NCBI GenBank assembly: GCA_022824305.1 | Contig: JAJEAD010000023.1 | Span: forward strand, 62,001-126,000 | Reading direction: 5' to 3' | Origin: Gammaproteobacteria bacterium | GTDB taxonomy: Bacteria > Pseudomonadota > Gammaproteobacteria > HK1 | Length of the DNA: 64,000 nt | Shown: piece by piece, positions 6,692-15,172 of the stretch | How positions within the stretch are numbered: the first letter of the stretch is position 1 | How the letters are laid out: each line of letters begins with the position of its first letter | Notes under the pieces: model-generated | Database searches by the model: none | What the model saw: the letters and a program-made list of their open reading frames with translations, nothing else | What the model was told of the DNA's origin: nothing | Program-made: the position numbers and the translations under genes

Positions 6692-8734
6692 GTGCATGGC
6701 GTCGGATGGCGAGGCTGGGCGTTGGCGTTCTCGGCCGCGGTGCTGACCCACGCCGCCATCGCCCTTCTCGTGTTGCGACAGGAGCCCGAACCGGGAGTTC
6801 GTCCCGATGCGAGGGAGGCCGCGATTCTCCTGGGGCAGCACGGCGCCGCGGAAGGCGATCTCGCCGCCGGGATTGAGGCGACGCTCGATGCTGAGCTGGT
6901 AGGGGATGTCGAGGGCGCGGACGACGTAGCCCCTCGGGAGGCGGCACCGTCCCCGCCCGAGACGGCGTCCTCTCCCTTGCCCGAGGACGTCGTGGCGCTC
7001 GCCGCGCCCGAAGCCGACACGCGTCCCCCGCCCGACGCGGCGATCTCGCCGTCTCCGGCGCCGGTGACGCCGCCGTCCCCCGAAGATGCCGTGGAGCCCG
7101 CCGCGCTCGATGCCGATTCGCGTCCTCCATCCGAAACCGCGATATCGACGATGCCGGAGCCGGCGGTACCCCCGTCACCCCCGAACGCCGTGGTGGTGCC
7201 GGCATTCCAGGCGGCCGGAGACCTCCCGCCCCGGGAGACTGCTTCGACTCCGCCCCCCCGGTCCGCAACCCCCGGAGTTCCGGAAGACGCCATGACCCTC
7301 GCCGCTCTCCAGACGGAAACGCGTCCTCCGTTCGAATCGCCGATTCCGACGCCCCCGCCGCCCGCGACCTCGCCGCTGCCGGAGGACATCACCGCGCTCA
7401 CCGCGAGCGAGGTTGCCGGCGCGCCGCGAGTGGAGGAGGCGCCCACGACGTTCCCCGAACCCGAAGCCCTCCCCTCGGTGGCCCCCTTGCCGGCCGAGAT
7501 CGTCGCCGGCGCCGACACTGCAACGCCGGGCGTCGAAGCATGGGAGTCCGCCGTCGAAGTGCCGGTCGCAGACGAAGCGCTCGACGAGCCGCCTCTCCTT
7601 CAGGCGTCCCGGGCTCCGCCCGTGCCCGCGACACTGCCGTCCCCGGAAGAAGTTCTCGCGCTTGCGGCAATCGAAGCGGCATCGCGTCCTCCGCCGGAAG
7701 AGGTGGCCCCAAGCCCGTCCCTTGCCGCGACGCTCTCCGCACCGCGGGAGATCGTGGCGCTCTCCGCGCCGCCAGTGGCGTGGCGCCCTTCCGTCGAGCG
7801 GGCAACCCTGAGCGCACCGCCCGCCGCGGCACCGCCGCCGCTCGAAGAGGCCGAAGTGCTCGCCGAGATCGAAGCGGCCGGGCGCGCTCCGGTGGCGGAG
7901 GCGGTCGCGATGCCCCCCGAGCCCGCGAGGACCTCCCCCCTGGGGCCGGAGCCGGCCGGTGAAGCGGCGAAGGGCTCGCCTCCGGAGCCCGCCCATCTCG
8001 TGGCGGCGGAGATCGTCGTTTCCGCCCGTGTGCCCGAGGTTTCCGAAACGGTGGAGATCGTGGAAAGCGCCGATCTTGCGCCGCCGGGCGCCGCCGCGCA
8101 GGAAGCGGTGCCGGACTTCGACGAAGCGGGTGCCGTCCCGCCTCCCCCGGAGGCCAGCACGACCCCGCCTGCGCCTGCGACATCACCCCCCCTGGAGGAG
8201 GCCTCGGCGATTGCCGCGGACGAGACCGCGGGCAGGCCCCGGCCCGAAGAGGCGGCGGCGGCTCCGCCCGCGGCCGCCGAATTCCTCGGGCCCGTCGAAG
8301 AAGTGACGATGCGGGACGCAAGCGTCGCAGCGGGACCCGAACCGACGCCTCAGGGTCCCGAATCGCAGGAAACGCAAGCGACGCGCGGAGCCGACGAAGG
8401 GGCCGGCGCCGCGCCGGTCCCGTCCGATGACGCGGGCGCGCTTGCGGGACGTGCGGGGTACATCGGCCGGCTGAAGGACAGACTCTTCAAGCGCCTCACC
8501 TACCCGTACCGCGCGCGGGCGCACCGCCAGACGGGCACCGCATCGATTCACATCGAAGTGCACCGTAGCGGCAGGGTGGAGTCGTACGAGCTCCGGGCGA
8601 GCACCGGTCACGAGCTCCTCGATCGCGAGGTCGAGGCGATGGTCGAACGCGCCCGGCCCCTGCCGGCGTTTCCCGACGAGATGCGCCAGGATCGCCTCGA
8701 GCTGCTCCTGAACGTGGAGTTCGTGCTGGAGTGA
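6692..8734 (+). CDS. tonB: TonB energy transducer with a very long repeated Pro-rich linker
   Basis: A 680-residue TonB-like protein; common TonB proteins have about 240 residues. The N-terminal membrane anchor is at about 8-28 and keeps a His at position 20 (VLTHAAIA), as in E. coli TonB. The C-terminal 90 residues form a TonB domain (YPYRARAHRQTGTASIHIEV, then SGRVESYELRAST and RPLPAFPDEM). Between them lie about 500 Pro/Ala/Glu-rich residues with a 33-residue repeat (annotated separately). It starts with GTG, five bases after the second exbD. It should span the periplasm and energise outer-membrane receptors, none of which is encoded in this window. Confidence 0.88.
   Translation: MHGVGWRGWALAFSAAVLTHAAIALLVLRQEPEPGVRPDAREAAILLGQHGAAEGDLAAGIEATLDAELVGDVEGADDVAPREAAPSPPETASSPLPEDVVALAAPEADTRPPPDAAISPSPAPVTPPSPEDAVEPAALDADSRPPSETAISTMPEPAVPPSPPNAVVVPAFQAAGDLPPRETASTPPPRSATPGVPEDAMTLAALQTETRPPFESPIPTPPPPATSPLPEDITALTASEVAGAPRVEEAPTTFPEPEALPSVAPLPAEIVAGADTATPGVEAWESAVEVPVADEALDEPPLLQASRAPPVPATLPSPEEVLALAAIEAASRPPPEEVAPSPSLAATLSAPREIVALSAPPVAWRPSVERATLSAPPAAAPPPLEEAEVLAEIEAAGRAPVAEAVAMPPEPARTSPLGPEPAGEAAKGSPPEPAHLVAAEIVVSARVPEVSETVEIVESADLAPPGAAAQEAVPDFDEAGAVPPPPEASTTPPAPATSPPLEEASAIAADETAGRPRPEEAAAAPPAAAEFLGPVEEVTMRDASVAAGPEPTPQGPESQETQATRGADEGAGAAPVPSDDAGALAGRAGYIGRLKDRLFKRLTYPYRARAHRQTGTASIHIEVHRSGRVESYELRASTGHELLDREVEAMVERARPLPAFPDEMRQDRLELLLNVEFVLE
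6980..7892 (+). repeat. 33-residue (99-base) degenerate tandem repeat within tonB
   Basis: Units begin at TonB residues 97, 130, 164, 197 and 230, and again at 318, 351 and 384, each spaced 33 or 34 residues. A common core is PEDxxALAAxEAxxRPPxE followed by a Pro/Ser/Ala-rich half. Codon choice differs between units, so the copies are old or were kept by selection on the protein. Confidence 0.75.
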
Positions 8735-9072
8735 ACACCTGGCATGGGCGATGGCCTGCGTGTCCGTCGCTGGCCGCCATGTTTCACCGCTTTTCGTGGA
8801 GAGGTCGCGAAGATGCCGGTAGGGACAACGCGAACGCGCGCCAGGGAAGGCGTGCCTCAGCGCAATCCATGCCGGCAGATACGCGTCCGCAGCAGGAAAG
8901 CGGTGAGACATGGTGGCCAAGGGTCGGGGCGGCCCGAGCGGCGCGTAGCGCCACCGCGACCCCTTCGATCCGGGCGAAGCACGAGACTGGAGTGTAGGAT
9001 TGCCCCTCTCTCCTCCCGATCCCTTTCACGGGCGGGGCGGAGAATTCAGCCTGCTGACGAGGGGATTTCACG
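8735..9072. other. Intergenic region after tonB
   Basis: 338 bases without a supported gene. Short open frames have no recognisable features. A -10-like TAGGAT lies at 8995-9000, 73 bases before the VOC gene, with no evident -35. Confidence 0.45.
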
Positions 9073-9450
9073 ATGAGCGCGGACGAGAGACCGAGACTTG
9101 CCGTCGGACACGTGAGCCTGGAGGTCGAGGACGTCGGGGGTGCCTGCACATTCTTCGTGCGTCACGGCATGCGCGACATCTTCCAGGGCGAGGAGTTTGC
9201 AGTCCTCGAGCTGCGCGGCGGCACGCACCTGGTGCTGAGTCGCAGCAAGGAGACGATCGAAGCGGGACGCAAGGCACCCTTCGATCTCATGGTCGACGAC
9301 ATCGACGCCGCCCGCGCGGAGTTCACGGAAGCCGGCGTGCCCGCCACCGACATCTCGCGCGGCCGTATCCACGACACCTTCCATGTCGACGGCCCGAGCG
9401 GCTATCGCTTCGCGGTGACCTCCTCCCACGCGGGCGACCGTCCGGTCTGA
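9073..9450 (+). CDS. VOC (glyoxalase/bleomycin resistance) superfamily protein
   Basis: A 125-residue single-repeat VOC protein: opening VGHVSLEVEDVGGAC, middle FDLMVDDIDAAR and end DTFHVDGPSGYRFAV. VOC proteins bind a metal and act as isomerases, dioxygenases or resistance binders; members this short are usually unassigned and dimeric. It appears to be a single-gene unit followed by a strong inverted repeat at 9457-9489. No specific substrate can be proposed. Confidence 0.8.
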   Translation: MSADERPRLAVGHVSLEVEDVGGACTFFVRHGMRDIFQGEEFAVLELRGGTHLVLSRSKETIEAGRKAPFDLMVDDIDAARAEFTEAGVPATDISRGRIHDTFHVDGPSGYRFAVTSSHAGDRPV

Positions 9451-9456
9451 GCGTCG

Positions 9457-9489
9457 CCGTCCTTCGTCCGTGCGGGAGACGAAGGACGG
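9457..9489. terminator. 12-bp perfect hairpin between convergent genes
   Basis: The arms CCGTCCTTCGTC (9457-9468) and GACGAAGGACGG (9478-9489) pair perfectly around a 9-base loop. It begins 6 bases after the VOC stop, between genes that converge. No T-run follows, so it may be a bidirectional attenuating structure rather than a classical factor-independent terminator. Confidence 0.6.
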
Positions 9490-9642
9490 ACGGGTCAGCA
9501 TCCTTCGGAGGCGGGGGAGTGCCCCGACGGGAGACCGGTCCCGCTGGCGGGCGACCGTCACATCTTCTTCGGGCGGCCCGCCGGGAGCACTCGCGCCGCG
9601 GGCGATGGATCCCGCGGCGCCGGGCACCTGGGTCTCACGGAA

Positions 9643-10812
9643 TCAGGAGGCGGTCGCGCGCGGGCGCAGCCTCCCGGGAAGCTCCGCCGGGGTCGTGACG
9701 CCGATTTGCCGCATCGCCTCTTCGAGCTCCTCGAGCAGGATGTGGATGGCGTGGTCCCCCCCGCGCGACCCGATCGCGCCGACGCCGAAGTAGACGGCAC
9801 GCGCGCAGAGCACGAAGTCCGCGCCAAGCGCGATCATGCGGGCAACGTCCAGCCCGCAACGCACTCCTCCGTCCGCAATCAGCACCATGTCGGGACCGAT
9901 TTCGGCCCGAACTTCGGGGATCGCCTCCACCGCGGAGACCGCCGCATCGAGCTGCCGGCCCCCGTGATTGGAGACCACGACGCCCTCGACCCCGAGTTCG
10001 ACGCAGCGCCGGGCATCCGCCCCCGCGAGAATGCCCTTGACCAGCATCTTGCCCGGCCACTGGTCCCGGATCTCTCGCAGGGTGTCCATCGAGATGTGTC
10101 CCAGCGAAATGTCCCGGAAGAACTGCGCCCCTTCCGCGAAGCTCGTGCCGGGGGGAAGGTAGGGAGTGAGGTTCTCGAAGGTCGGCATGCCCGAGCGCAG
10201 CATCGCGAAGGACCACGCCGGGCGCGAGAGCATGTCGATCACGGTGAGCAGGTTGAAGCGCGGAGGGACCGATAATCCGTTGCGCATGTCCACGCGGTGG
10301 CGCGTGTGCCCGGGCACGTCCACCGTGACCAGCAGCACCTCGTAGCCCGCCGTTCTCGCCCGCTTCAGGAGATCGCGGCGCATCTCCGGCACGTTCGGCG
10401 TGTAGAGCTGGAACCAGGCGTTGCCGTCCGTCGCTGCCGCGATCCGCTCGATGCTCGCGGTGGCGTAGGTGCTCAGCACGAAGGGCAGCCCGGCCCGAGT
10501 CGCGGCGCGGGCGGCAATCTCCGGCCCCCGCGGCCAGATGAGTCCGGAGAGCCCGACCGGGGCCACTCCGAAGGGCGCGCTCCAGGTGCGTCCGAAGAGC
10601 GGCGTCTCGAGCTTCGGAATCACCTTCTCGATCACGTACTCCGGAGTGAGGTCGACGCGCCGCAGCGCGTCGATGTTGCGCTCGCGACAGTCGTATCTGC
10701 CGTGGCCGCGCATCATGTACTCGAAGGCGAAGCGGGGAATGCGCGCACGCACCCCCGCCTCCAGATCGGCTATGGAGGGATACTTCCGGTCGAGGTCGGT
10801 GATCAGGTTCAT
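9643..10812 (-). CDS. FMN-dependent 2-hydroxyacid dehydrogenase (lactate/glycolate oxidase family)
   Basis: A 389-residue TIM-barrel flavoenzyme of the L-lactate dehydrogenase (LldD)/glycolate oxidase/mandelate dehydrogenase family. The start at 10812 gives the family opening MNLITDLDRKYPS; a longer frame upstream is discarded. Visible signatures are the catalytic His H283 in SNHGGRQLD, K259 in LVKGI, and the FMN region FGVAPVGLSGL near 81-91. It oxidises a short 2-hydroxyacid and passes electrons to a quinone or oxygen; the exact acid is unclear. It is transcribed alone and convergent with the VOC gene. Confidence 0.88.
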   Translation of the reverse strand: MNLITDLDRKYPSIADLEAGVRARIPRFAFEYMMRGHGRYDCRERNIDALRRVDLTPEYVIEKVIPKLETPLFGRTWSAPFGVAPVGLSGLIWPRGPEIAARAATRAGLPFVLSTYATASIERIAAATDGNAWFQLYTPNVPEMRRDLLKRARTAGYEVLLVTVDVPGHTRHRVDMRNGLSVPPRFNLLTVIDMLSRPAWSFAMLRSGMPTFENLTPYLPPGTSFAEGAQFFRDISLGHISMDTLREIRDQWPGKMLVKGILAGADARRCVELGVEGVVVSNHGGRQLDAAVSAVEAIPEVRAEIGPDMVLIADGGVRCGLDVARMIALGADFVLCARAVYFGVGAIGSRGGDHAIHILLEELEEAMRQIGVTTPAELPGRLRPRATAS

Positions 10813-11152
10813 CGGGGGCTGGCTCGCGGGCGGCGTGCCCGAGGCTGAGGACGCGGCGCATTCTCGGGCGGACACCTGCCACGGGCAAGGTTCCCGGCGA
10901 CAAGCGCCGGAATCTTCGCATGCCGCGTCCCGTGCCGGCGGCGAACGGGAGGAGGCCTCGCCTGCGCTCCCCTCCGGACCCTCGCGTTCGGGCGGCCGGC
11001 GCAGCGACGGGGATTCCCTGCTTCGCGCCCTGTCGCCGCTACAATGCCGTCCTGAAATGGGCTGCCCCCTCGCTGCCCGTGGGTGCTCCGGTCTTTCGGG
11101 CCGAGGACGCGGGCATCGACGCGGCCCCTCCAATGCGGGAAGGACTCACACC
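10813..11152. other. Intergenic region between divergent genes
   Basis: 340 bases between the hydroxyacid dehydrogenase and DUF899 genes. No convincing gene. A -10-like TACAAT is present at 11040-11045, about 108 bases before the plus-strand start, without a clear -35. Confidence 0.45.
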
Positions 11153-11785
11153 ATGACCGTCAAGCATGCAAGCGCGGAAACCTCCGAAGCGGACGTCGAA
11201 GCACTCGAGAAGGAGATCGCCCTGCTCACCGCCCGGCTGAACGCGGCGCGACGCACGGCCTCGGGCCGGGAGGTCCCGGACTATCCACTGTGGACGCTCG
11301 GCGGCGAAGTCCGCTTGAGCAGCCTGTTCGGGAACGCCGACCGGCTCCTCGCGATCCACAACATGGGACAGGGCTGCCGCTACTGCACCCTCTGGGCCGA
11401 CGGCATCAACGGCCTCCTGCCTCACCTGGAATCGGCGATGGCGGTGGCGCTCCTGTCCCGGGACGATCCGGAGACCCAGCGTCGCTTCGCCAACTCCCGC
11501 GGCTGGCGCTTCCGCCTCGCCTCCCACCGGGGCGGGGAGTACATCCGCGAGCAAAGCGCGTATCCCGACCACGACAACGCGCCCGGAGCCGTCGTCTACG
11601 AGAGGCAGGGCGGCAGAATCCTGCGCAGGAACGCGGTCGCCTTCGGACCGGGAGACATGTTCTGCCCGGCCTGGAACTTCCTCGCGATGGCGGGCCTCGG
11701 CGTGGAGAGCTGGACGCCCCAGTTCAGTTACTGGCAGAGACCGGAAACGCTCGACGACGGCGGCAGGAACGTTCTCGGCGCCTGA
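11153..11785 (+). CDS. DUF899 thioredoxin-like family protein
   Basis: A 210-residue protein of the DUF899 family, related to AhpC/thioredoxin folds. Seen: an N-terminal helical stretch EALEKEIALLTARL, then LFGNADRLLAIHNMG followed by QGCRYCTLWADG with two cysteines in CxxC-like spacing near residue 80. The family is poorly characterised; a redox role is inferred from the fold. The ATG at 11153 is used because the family begins just before the helical stretch. It ends nine bases before the MetX-like gene, so the two are probably co-transcribed. Confidence 0.78.
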   Translation: MTVKHASAETSEADVEALEKEIALLTARLNAARRTASGREVPDYPLWTLGGEVRLSSLFGNADRLLAIHNMGQGCRYCTLWADGINGLLPHLESAMAVALLSRDDPETQRRFANSRGWRFRLASHRGGEYIREQSAYPDHDNAPGAVVYERQGGRILRRNAVAFGPGDMFCPAWNFLAMAGLGVESWTPQFSYWQRPETLDDGGRNVLGA

Positions 11786-11794
11786 GGAATTGCC

Positions 11795-12811
11795 ATGGCA
11801 GACGACTACGAAGTGTTCGAGCTCGGTGACGTGGAGCTGCTCTCGGGCGAGTCGCTGCCCGATGCGCGTCTCGCCTACAAGACCTACGGGAACCTGTCCG
11901 CCAACCGCGACCGGGTGGTGGTGATGCCCACCTTCTACACCGGGAGCCACGCGAGAAACGAGGGCTACATCGAGAAGGTGCCGGCGCTCGACCCCGCCCG
12001 CTGCTTCATCGTGTCCGTCAACATGTTCGGCAACGGGCTCTCTTCCTCGCCGAGCAACACGCCCTCGCCCTGCGACGGGCCGCGCTTCCCCCGCGTGACC
12101 CTCTACGACAACGTGCGCTGCCAACACCGCCTGCTCACCGAGGGTCTCGGCATCGATCACGTCGCGCTCGTGCTGGGCTGGTCGATGGCCGGCTGCCAGT
12201 CCTTCCAGTGGGGCGCGCAGTATCCGGACATGGTGGACGCCATCCTGCCCTTCTGCGCGTCGGCGAAGACCTCTCCCCACAACATCGTGTTCCTGGAGGG
12301 GGTGAAGGCGGCGCTCGAAGCGGACGGCGCGTTCGCGGGCGGCGACTACCGCAGCCCGCCCGAGGTGGGGCTCAAGGCCTTTGCGCGGGTGTACGCGGGC
12401 TGGGCCTACTCCCAGACCTTCTACCGGGAGCGCCTGCACCGCGAGCTCGGCTTCGAGACCTTCGAGGACGTGCTCCTCGACTGGGAACAGGATCACCTCG
12501 TATGGGACGCCAACGACCTGCTCGCCAAGCTCCGGACCTGGCAGGCCGGCGACATCAGCGCCGGTCCCGTCTACCGGGGCGACTTCGCCCGGGCTCTCGC
12601 CGCGATCCGGGCGCGCGCGATTGTGGTGCCCTGCACCACCGATCTCTACTTTCCGCCGGAAGACAACGCGATAGAGGTGGCGCAGATGCCGAACGCGGAG
12701 CTTCGCCCCTACGATTCGCCCTGGGGGCACTGCGTCGCGACCCCGAGCCGCGACAGCGAGTTCATGGGCTTCCTGAACGGGTGCGTGGAGGAACTGCTCG
12801 GCGCCCGCTGA
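11795..12811 (+). CDS. MetX-like alpha/beta hydrolase (homoserine acetyltransferase homologue)
   Basis: A 338-residue alpha/beta-hydrolase fold protein with homoserine O-acetyltransferase-like features: DARLAYKTYGNL near the N-terminus, the oxyanion region MFGNGLSSSPSN, the nucleophile elbow GWSMAGCQ (Ser near 130), a late Asp in TTDLYFPPED and His in WGHCV. True MetX proteins usually have GGSMGG at the elbow, so this may be a diverged acyltransferase or hydrolase rather than the methionine-pathway enzyme. It follows the DUF899 gene by 9 bases. Confidence 0.8.
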   Translation: MADDYEVFELGDVELLSGESLPDARLAYKTYGNLSANRDRVVVMPTFYTGSHARNEGYIEKVPALDPARCFIVSVNMFGNGLSSSPSNTPSPCDGPRFPRVTLYDNVRCQHRLLTEGLGIDHVALVLGWSMAGCQSFQWGAQYPDMVDAILPFCASAKTSPHNIVFLEGVKAALEADGAFAGGDYRSPPEVGLKAFARVYAGWAYSQTFYRERLHRELGFETFEDVLLDWEQDHLVWDANDLLAKLRTWQAGDISAGPVYRGDFARALAAIRARAIVVPCTTDLYFPPEDNAIEVAQMPNAELRPYDSPWGHCVATPSRDSEFMGFLNGCVEELLGAR

Positions 12812-12844
12812 AGGGACACCCCGGGCTGCCTCGCCGGCTCCGGC

Positions 12845-13051
12845 TCAGGACTTCGGAGGAAGGCGGCCGGTCAGCCCCAGCCCTTCGAGCAGGCCGCTCA
12901 GTCGGGCGGTCTCCTTCTCGACCGCGGAGAGCCGCGCATCCAGGCGCTCCTCCACGCTGGTGATCCGCGCCCCGAGGCGCCCGGTAGTGATGAGGTTCAG
13001 GCCGGCGAGGGCGATCGCGGCGGTGATGATTGCTATCAACTCAGGTGACAT
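12845..13051 (-). CDS. Small membrane-anchored coiled-coil protein
   Basis: A 68-residue protein starting at the ATG at 13051, which has GAGG upstream. Residues about 4-20 (LIAIITAAIALAGLNLI) form one hydrophobic segment; residues 28-57 are a heptad-like charged helix (SVEERLDARLSAVEKETARL), likely a coiled coil. The architecture suggests an oligomer on the inner membrane. I do not recognise a function. It is convergent with the MetX-like gene and 163 bases downstream of the gamma-lyase gene. Confidence 0.6.
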   Translation of the reverse strand: MSPELIAIITAAIALAGLNLITTGRLGARITSVEERLDARLSAVEKETARLSGLLEGLGLTGRLPPKS

Positions 13052-13214
13052 CGGCACGTCCTCTGTGCTCCCAAGTGTCATTGTAAATCCAGCCGAGTGC
13101 AGGGAGGCGAGCAAACTCCGTCGAGCCCGGAGACCCACCAGGGCTCTCGGCGCCGTGCGGCTGCCACACCCTCTTCCCGACCCCGGTCCGAAGACTGAGG
13201 TGGAGGCTCGGAGC

Positions 13215-14366
13215 TCAGAGCCGGTCGAGCGCCTGCCGGAGGTCCGCGATCAGGTCTTCGGGGTCTTCCAGACCGACGGAGAGCCGCACCAGTCCGTCGG
13301 TGATGCCCACCCGTTGCCGCTCCTCGGGAGCCATGTCGGCGTGGGTCATGGTCACCGAGTGGGTGACCAGGGACTCCACCGAGCCGAGGTTCTCCGCCAG
13401 GCTCCAGAGCTCGAGCGTGTTCATCAGACGCCGCCCGGACTCCACCCCGCCCTTGACCTCGAACCACAGCATGGCTCCGTGGCCGCTCGCCTGGCCGTCC
13501 GCCAGATCGCGCTGCGGGAATGAGTCGAGACCCGGGTAGCACACGGCCTCGACCATGGGGTGGGTCTCGAGGAAGCTTGCCACTTCGAGGGCTCCGGCGG
13601 ACTGGGCGTCGAGGCGGGTGCTCAGCGTCTTGCATCCCTGGAGGGTGAGGAAGGCCACCATGGGCGACATGTTCGAACCGAGGCAGTTGCGCACGAACTT
13701 GATCGCCTCGTCGTGTTCCCGGCTCGCCGCGACCACCGCGCCGCCGACGGTCTGGTTGTGTCCGTCCATGTACTTGGTGGTGCTGTGCACCGAGAGATCC
13801 GCGCCCAGCTCGAGCGGCCGCTGGTACGCGGGAGTGAGGAAGGTGTTGTCGACGGCGTGAGGAATTTCCCGCTCGCGCGCGATCCCGGAGACGGCGGCGA
13901 TGTCGGTGAGCTTGAGGGTGGGATTGGCCGGCGTCTCGGTGAAGAGCAGCCGGGTGTTGTCGCGCAGTGCCGCGCGCACGGTATCGGGACGGGACGTGTC
14001 GACGAAGCTGAACTCGATGCCGAAGCGGTTGAGCACCCGGGTGGAGAGGCGATGGGTGCCACCGTAGACGACGTCCGACACCACCGCGTGCTCGCCCGCA
14101 TTCAACAACGCCATCATCACCGCGGTGGTGGCGGCCATGCCGGTGCCGAAGCAGGCGCAGCCGGCTCCGCCTTCGAGCGAGCGAATGCGCTCCTCGAGCG
14201 CGCTCACCGTGGGGTTGCCGGAGCGGGAGTAGGAGTAGCCCTTCGACATGTAGCTCTCGACCGACTCCTGCACGTAGGTCGTCGACTGATAGATGGGAGT
14301 CAGGATTGCCCCGGTGACGGGGTCGGGAGAGACTCCGGCGTGCACTTCCCGTGTCTTGAACTTCAT
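13215..14366 (-). CDS. Cys/Met metabolism PLP enzyme (methionine gamma-lyase / cystathionine lyase family)
   Basis: A 383-residue fold-type I PLP enzyme. The start at 14366 (MKFKTREVHAG) fits the family. Signatures: SYSRSGNPT near 45-53, cofactor-binding GTGMAAT near 75-80, DNTFLTP near 173-179 and PLP Lys K198 in HSTTKYMDG. Members include cystathionine gamma-synthase, cystathionine gamma-lyase, methionine gamma-lyase and O-acetylhomoserine sulfhydrylase; these are hard to tell apart by sequence. It is divergent from a thiol-dioxygenase-like cupin with a 101-base gap, suggesting a shared role in sulphur amino acid use. Confidence 0.88.
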   Translation of the reverse strand: MKFKTREVHAGVSPDPVTGAILTPIYQSTTYVQESVESYMSKGYSYSRSGNPTVSALEERIRSLEGGAGCACFGTGMAATTAVMMALLNAGEHAVVSDVVYGGTHRLSTRVLNRFGIEFSFVDTSRPDTVRAALRDNTRLLFTETPANPTLKLTDIAAVSGIAREREIPHAVDNTFLTPAYQRPLELGADLSVHSTTKYMDGHNQTVGGAVVAASREHDEAIKFVRNCLGSNMSPMVAFLTLQGCKTLSTRLDAQSAGALEVASFLETHPMVEAVCYPGLDSFPQRDLADGQASGHGAMLWFEVKGGVESGRRLMNTLELWSLAENLGSVESLVTHSVTMTHADMAPEERQRVGITDGLVRLSVGLEDPEDLIADLRQALDRL

Positions 14367-14467
14367 GCCTGCGGTCACCTTGGAGGGGCCGATTCGAAAG
14401 GGACGCGGATGGTAGCATCCGCAACCGGCACGGAGGGCGTGCCGCCGCGTCCGCAAGGAGGACACCG

Positions 14468-14995
14468 ATGACCTTCAACCCGGAGAGCTTCGTCGAGGAG
14501 CTTCGCGCCGCGGCCCGGGACCCGCATCCCGCTCGAGCCGTCAACGCCGTGATGAAGAGCACCATGGCCGATCCGGCCGCGGTCGCCGCGGGCGTGCCGG
14601 ACTATGAGGGCGAGGAGCTCGCCCTGCTCGAGAGCGACGAGCTCTCCGTGTACTGCGCGAGGTTCTTCGCGGGACAGCTCGTGCCCCCGCACAATCACAA
14701 GATGCCGGCGTTCATCGGAGTCTACGAAGGCACCGAGATCAACCAGCTCTTCCGCCACGACGAATCCGGCCTCACCCTGGTCGCGGAGAAGCACGTCGGA
14801 GCGGGAGAAACCCTCTCCATCGGCGGAGAGGGCATCCACGGCGTCTACACCGGGGACGGCAAGGACAGCCTCGCCCTTCATGTCTACCTCGGCTCGCTCA
14901 AGACGATATCGCGCTCACTCTTCGACCCCGAGAGCGGAAGGGAGATGCCCTTCACGGACGAGAACTACCAGGCCCTGTTGCAAAGCCTCGACTGA
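14468..14995 (+). CDS. Cupin-fold protein, cysteine dioxygenase-like
   Basis: A 175-residue double-stranded beta-helix protein. A metal-binding pattern is visible: PPHNHKMPAFIGVYEG near 76-91 with two His, and a later His in GEGIHGVYTG. This resembles predicted metal-dependent cupins related to cysteine and 3-mercaptopropionate dioxygenases, which oxidise thiols to sulphinic acids with Fe(II) and O2. The start is firm, with AAGGAGG eight bases before the ATG. A thiol or sulphur-amino-acid substrate is inferred from the divergent gamma-lyase-like gene. Confidence 0.7.
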   Translation: MTFNPESFVEELRAAARDPHPARAVNAVMKSTMADPAAVAAGVPDYEGEELALLESDELSVYCARFFAGQLVPPHNHKMPAFIGVYEGTEINQLFRHDESGLTLVAEKHVGAGETLSIGGEGIHGVYTGDGKDSLALHVYLGSLKTISRSLFDPESGREMPFTDENYQALLQSLD

Positions 14996-15172
14996 GGCGG
15001 AGACGCAGTCGGCGCGGCGCGGGCTCAGAACCCACCGGGAAGCACCGGCGTTGCGGAGTCCGGCCACCCGGAAGCCCAGGCACCGGCGCGCACGAGGGCG
15101 GGAGACTCGGGAAGGGAGGACTTCCGAGAACCACGCCCTCGGAGATCGAGCGACCCCCAAGGGGTGACTGGA

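Noticed and set aside
6980-7892. Repeat array in tonB considered as a CRISPR or satellite
   Set aside because: The periodicity is in the protein, units are diverged at DNA level and remain in frame without spacers.
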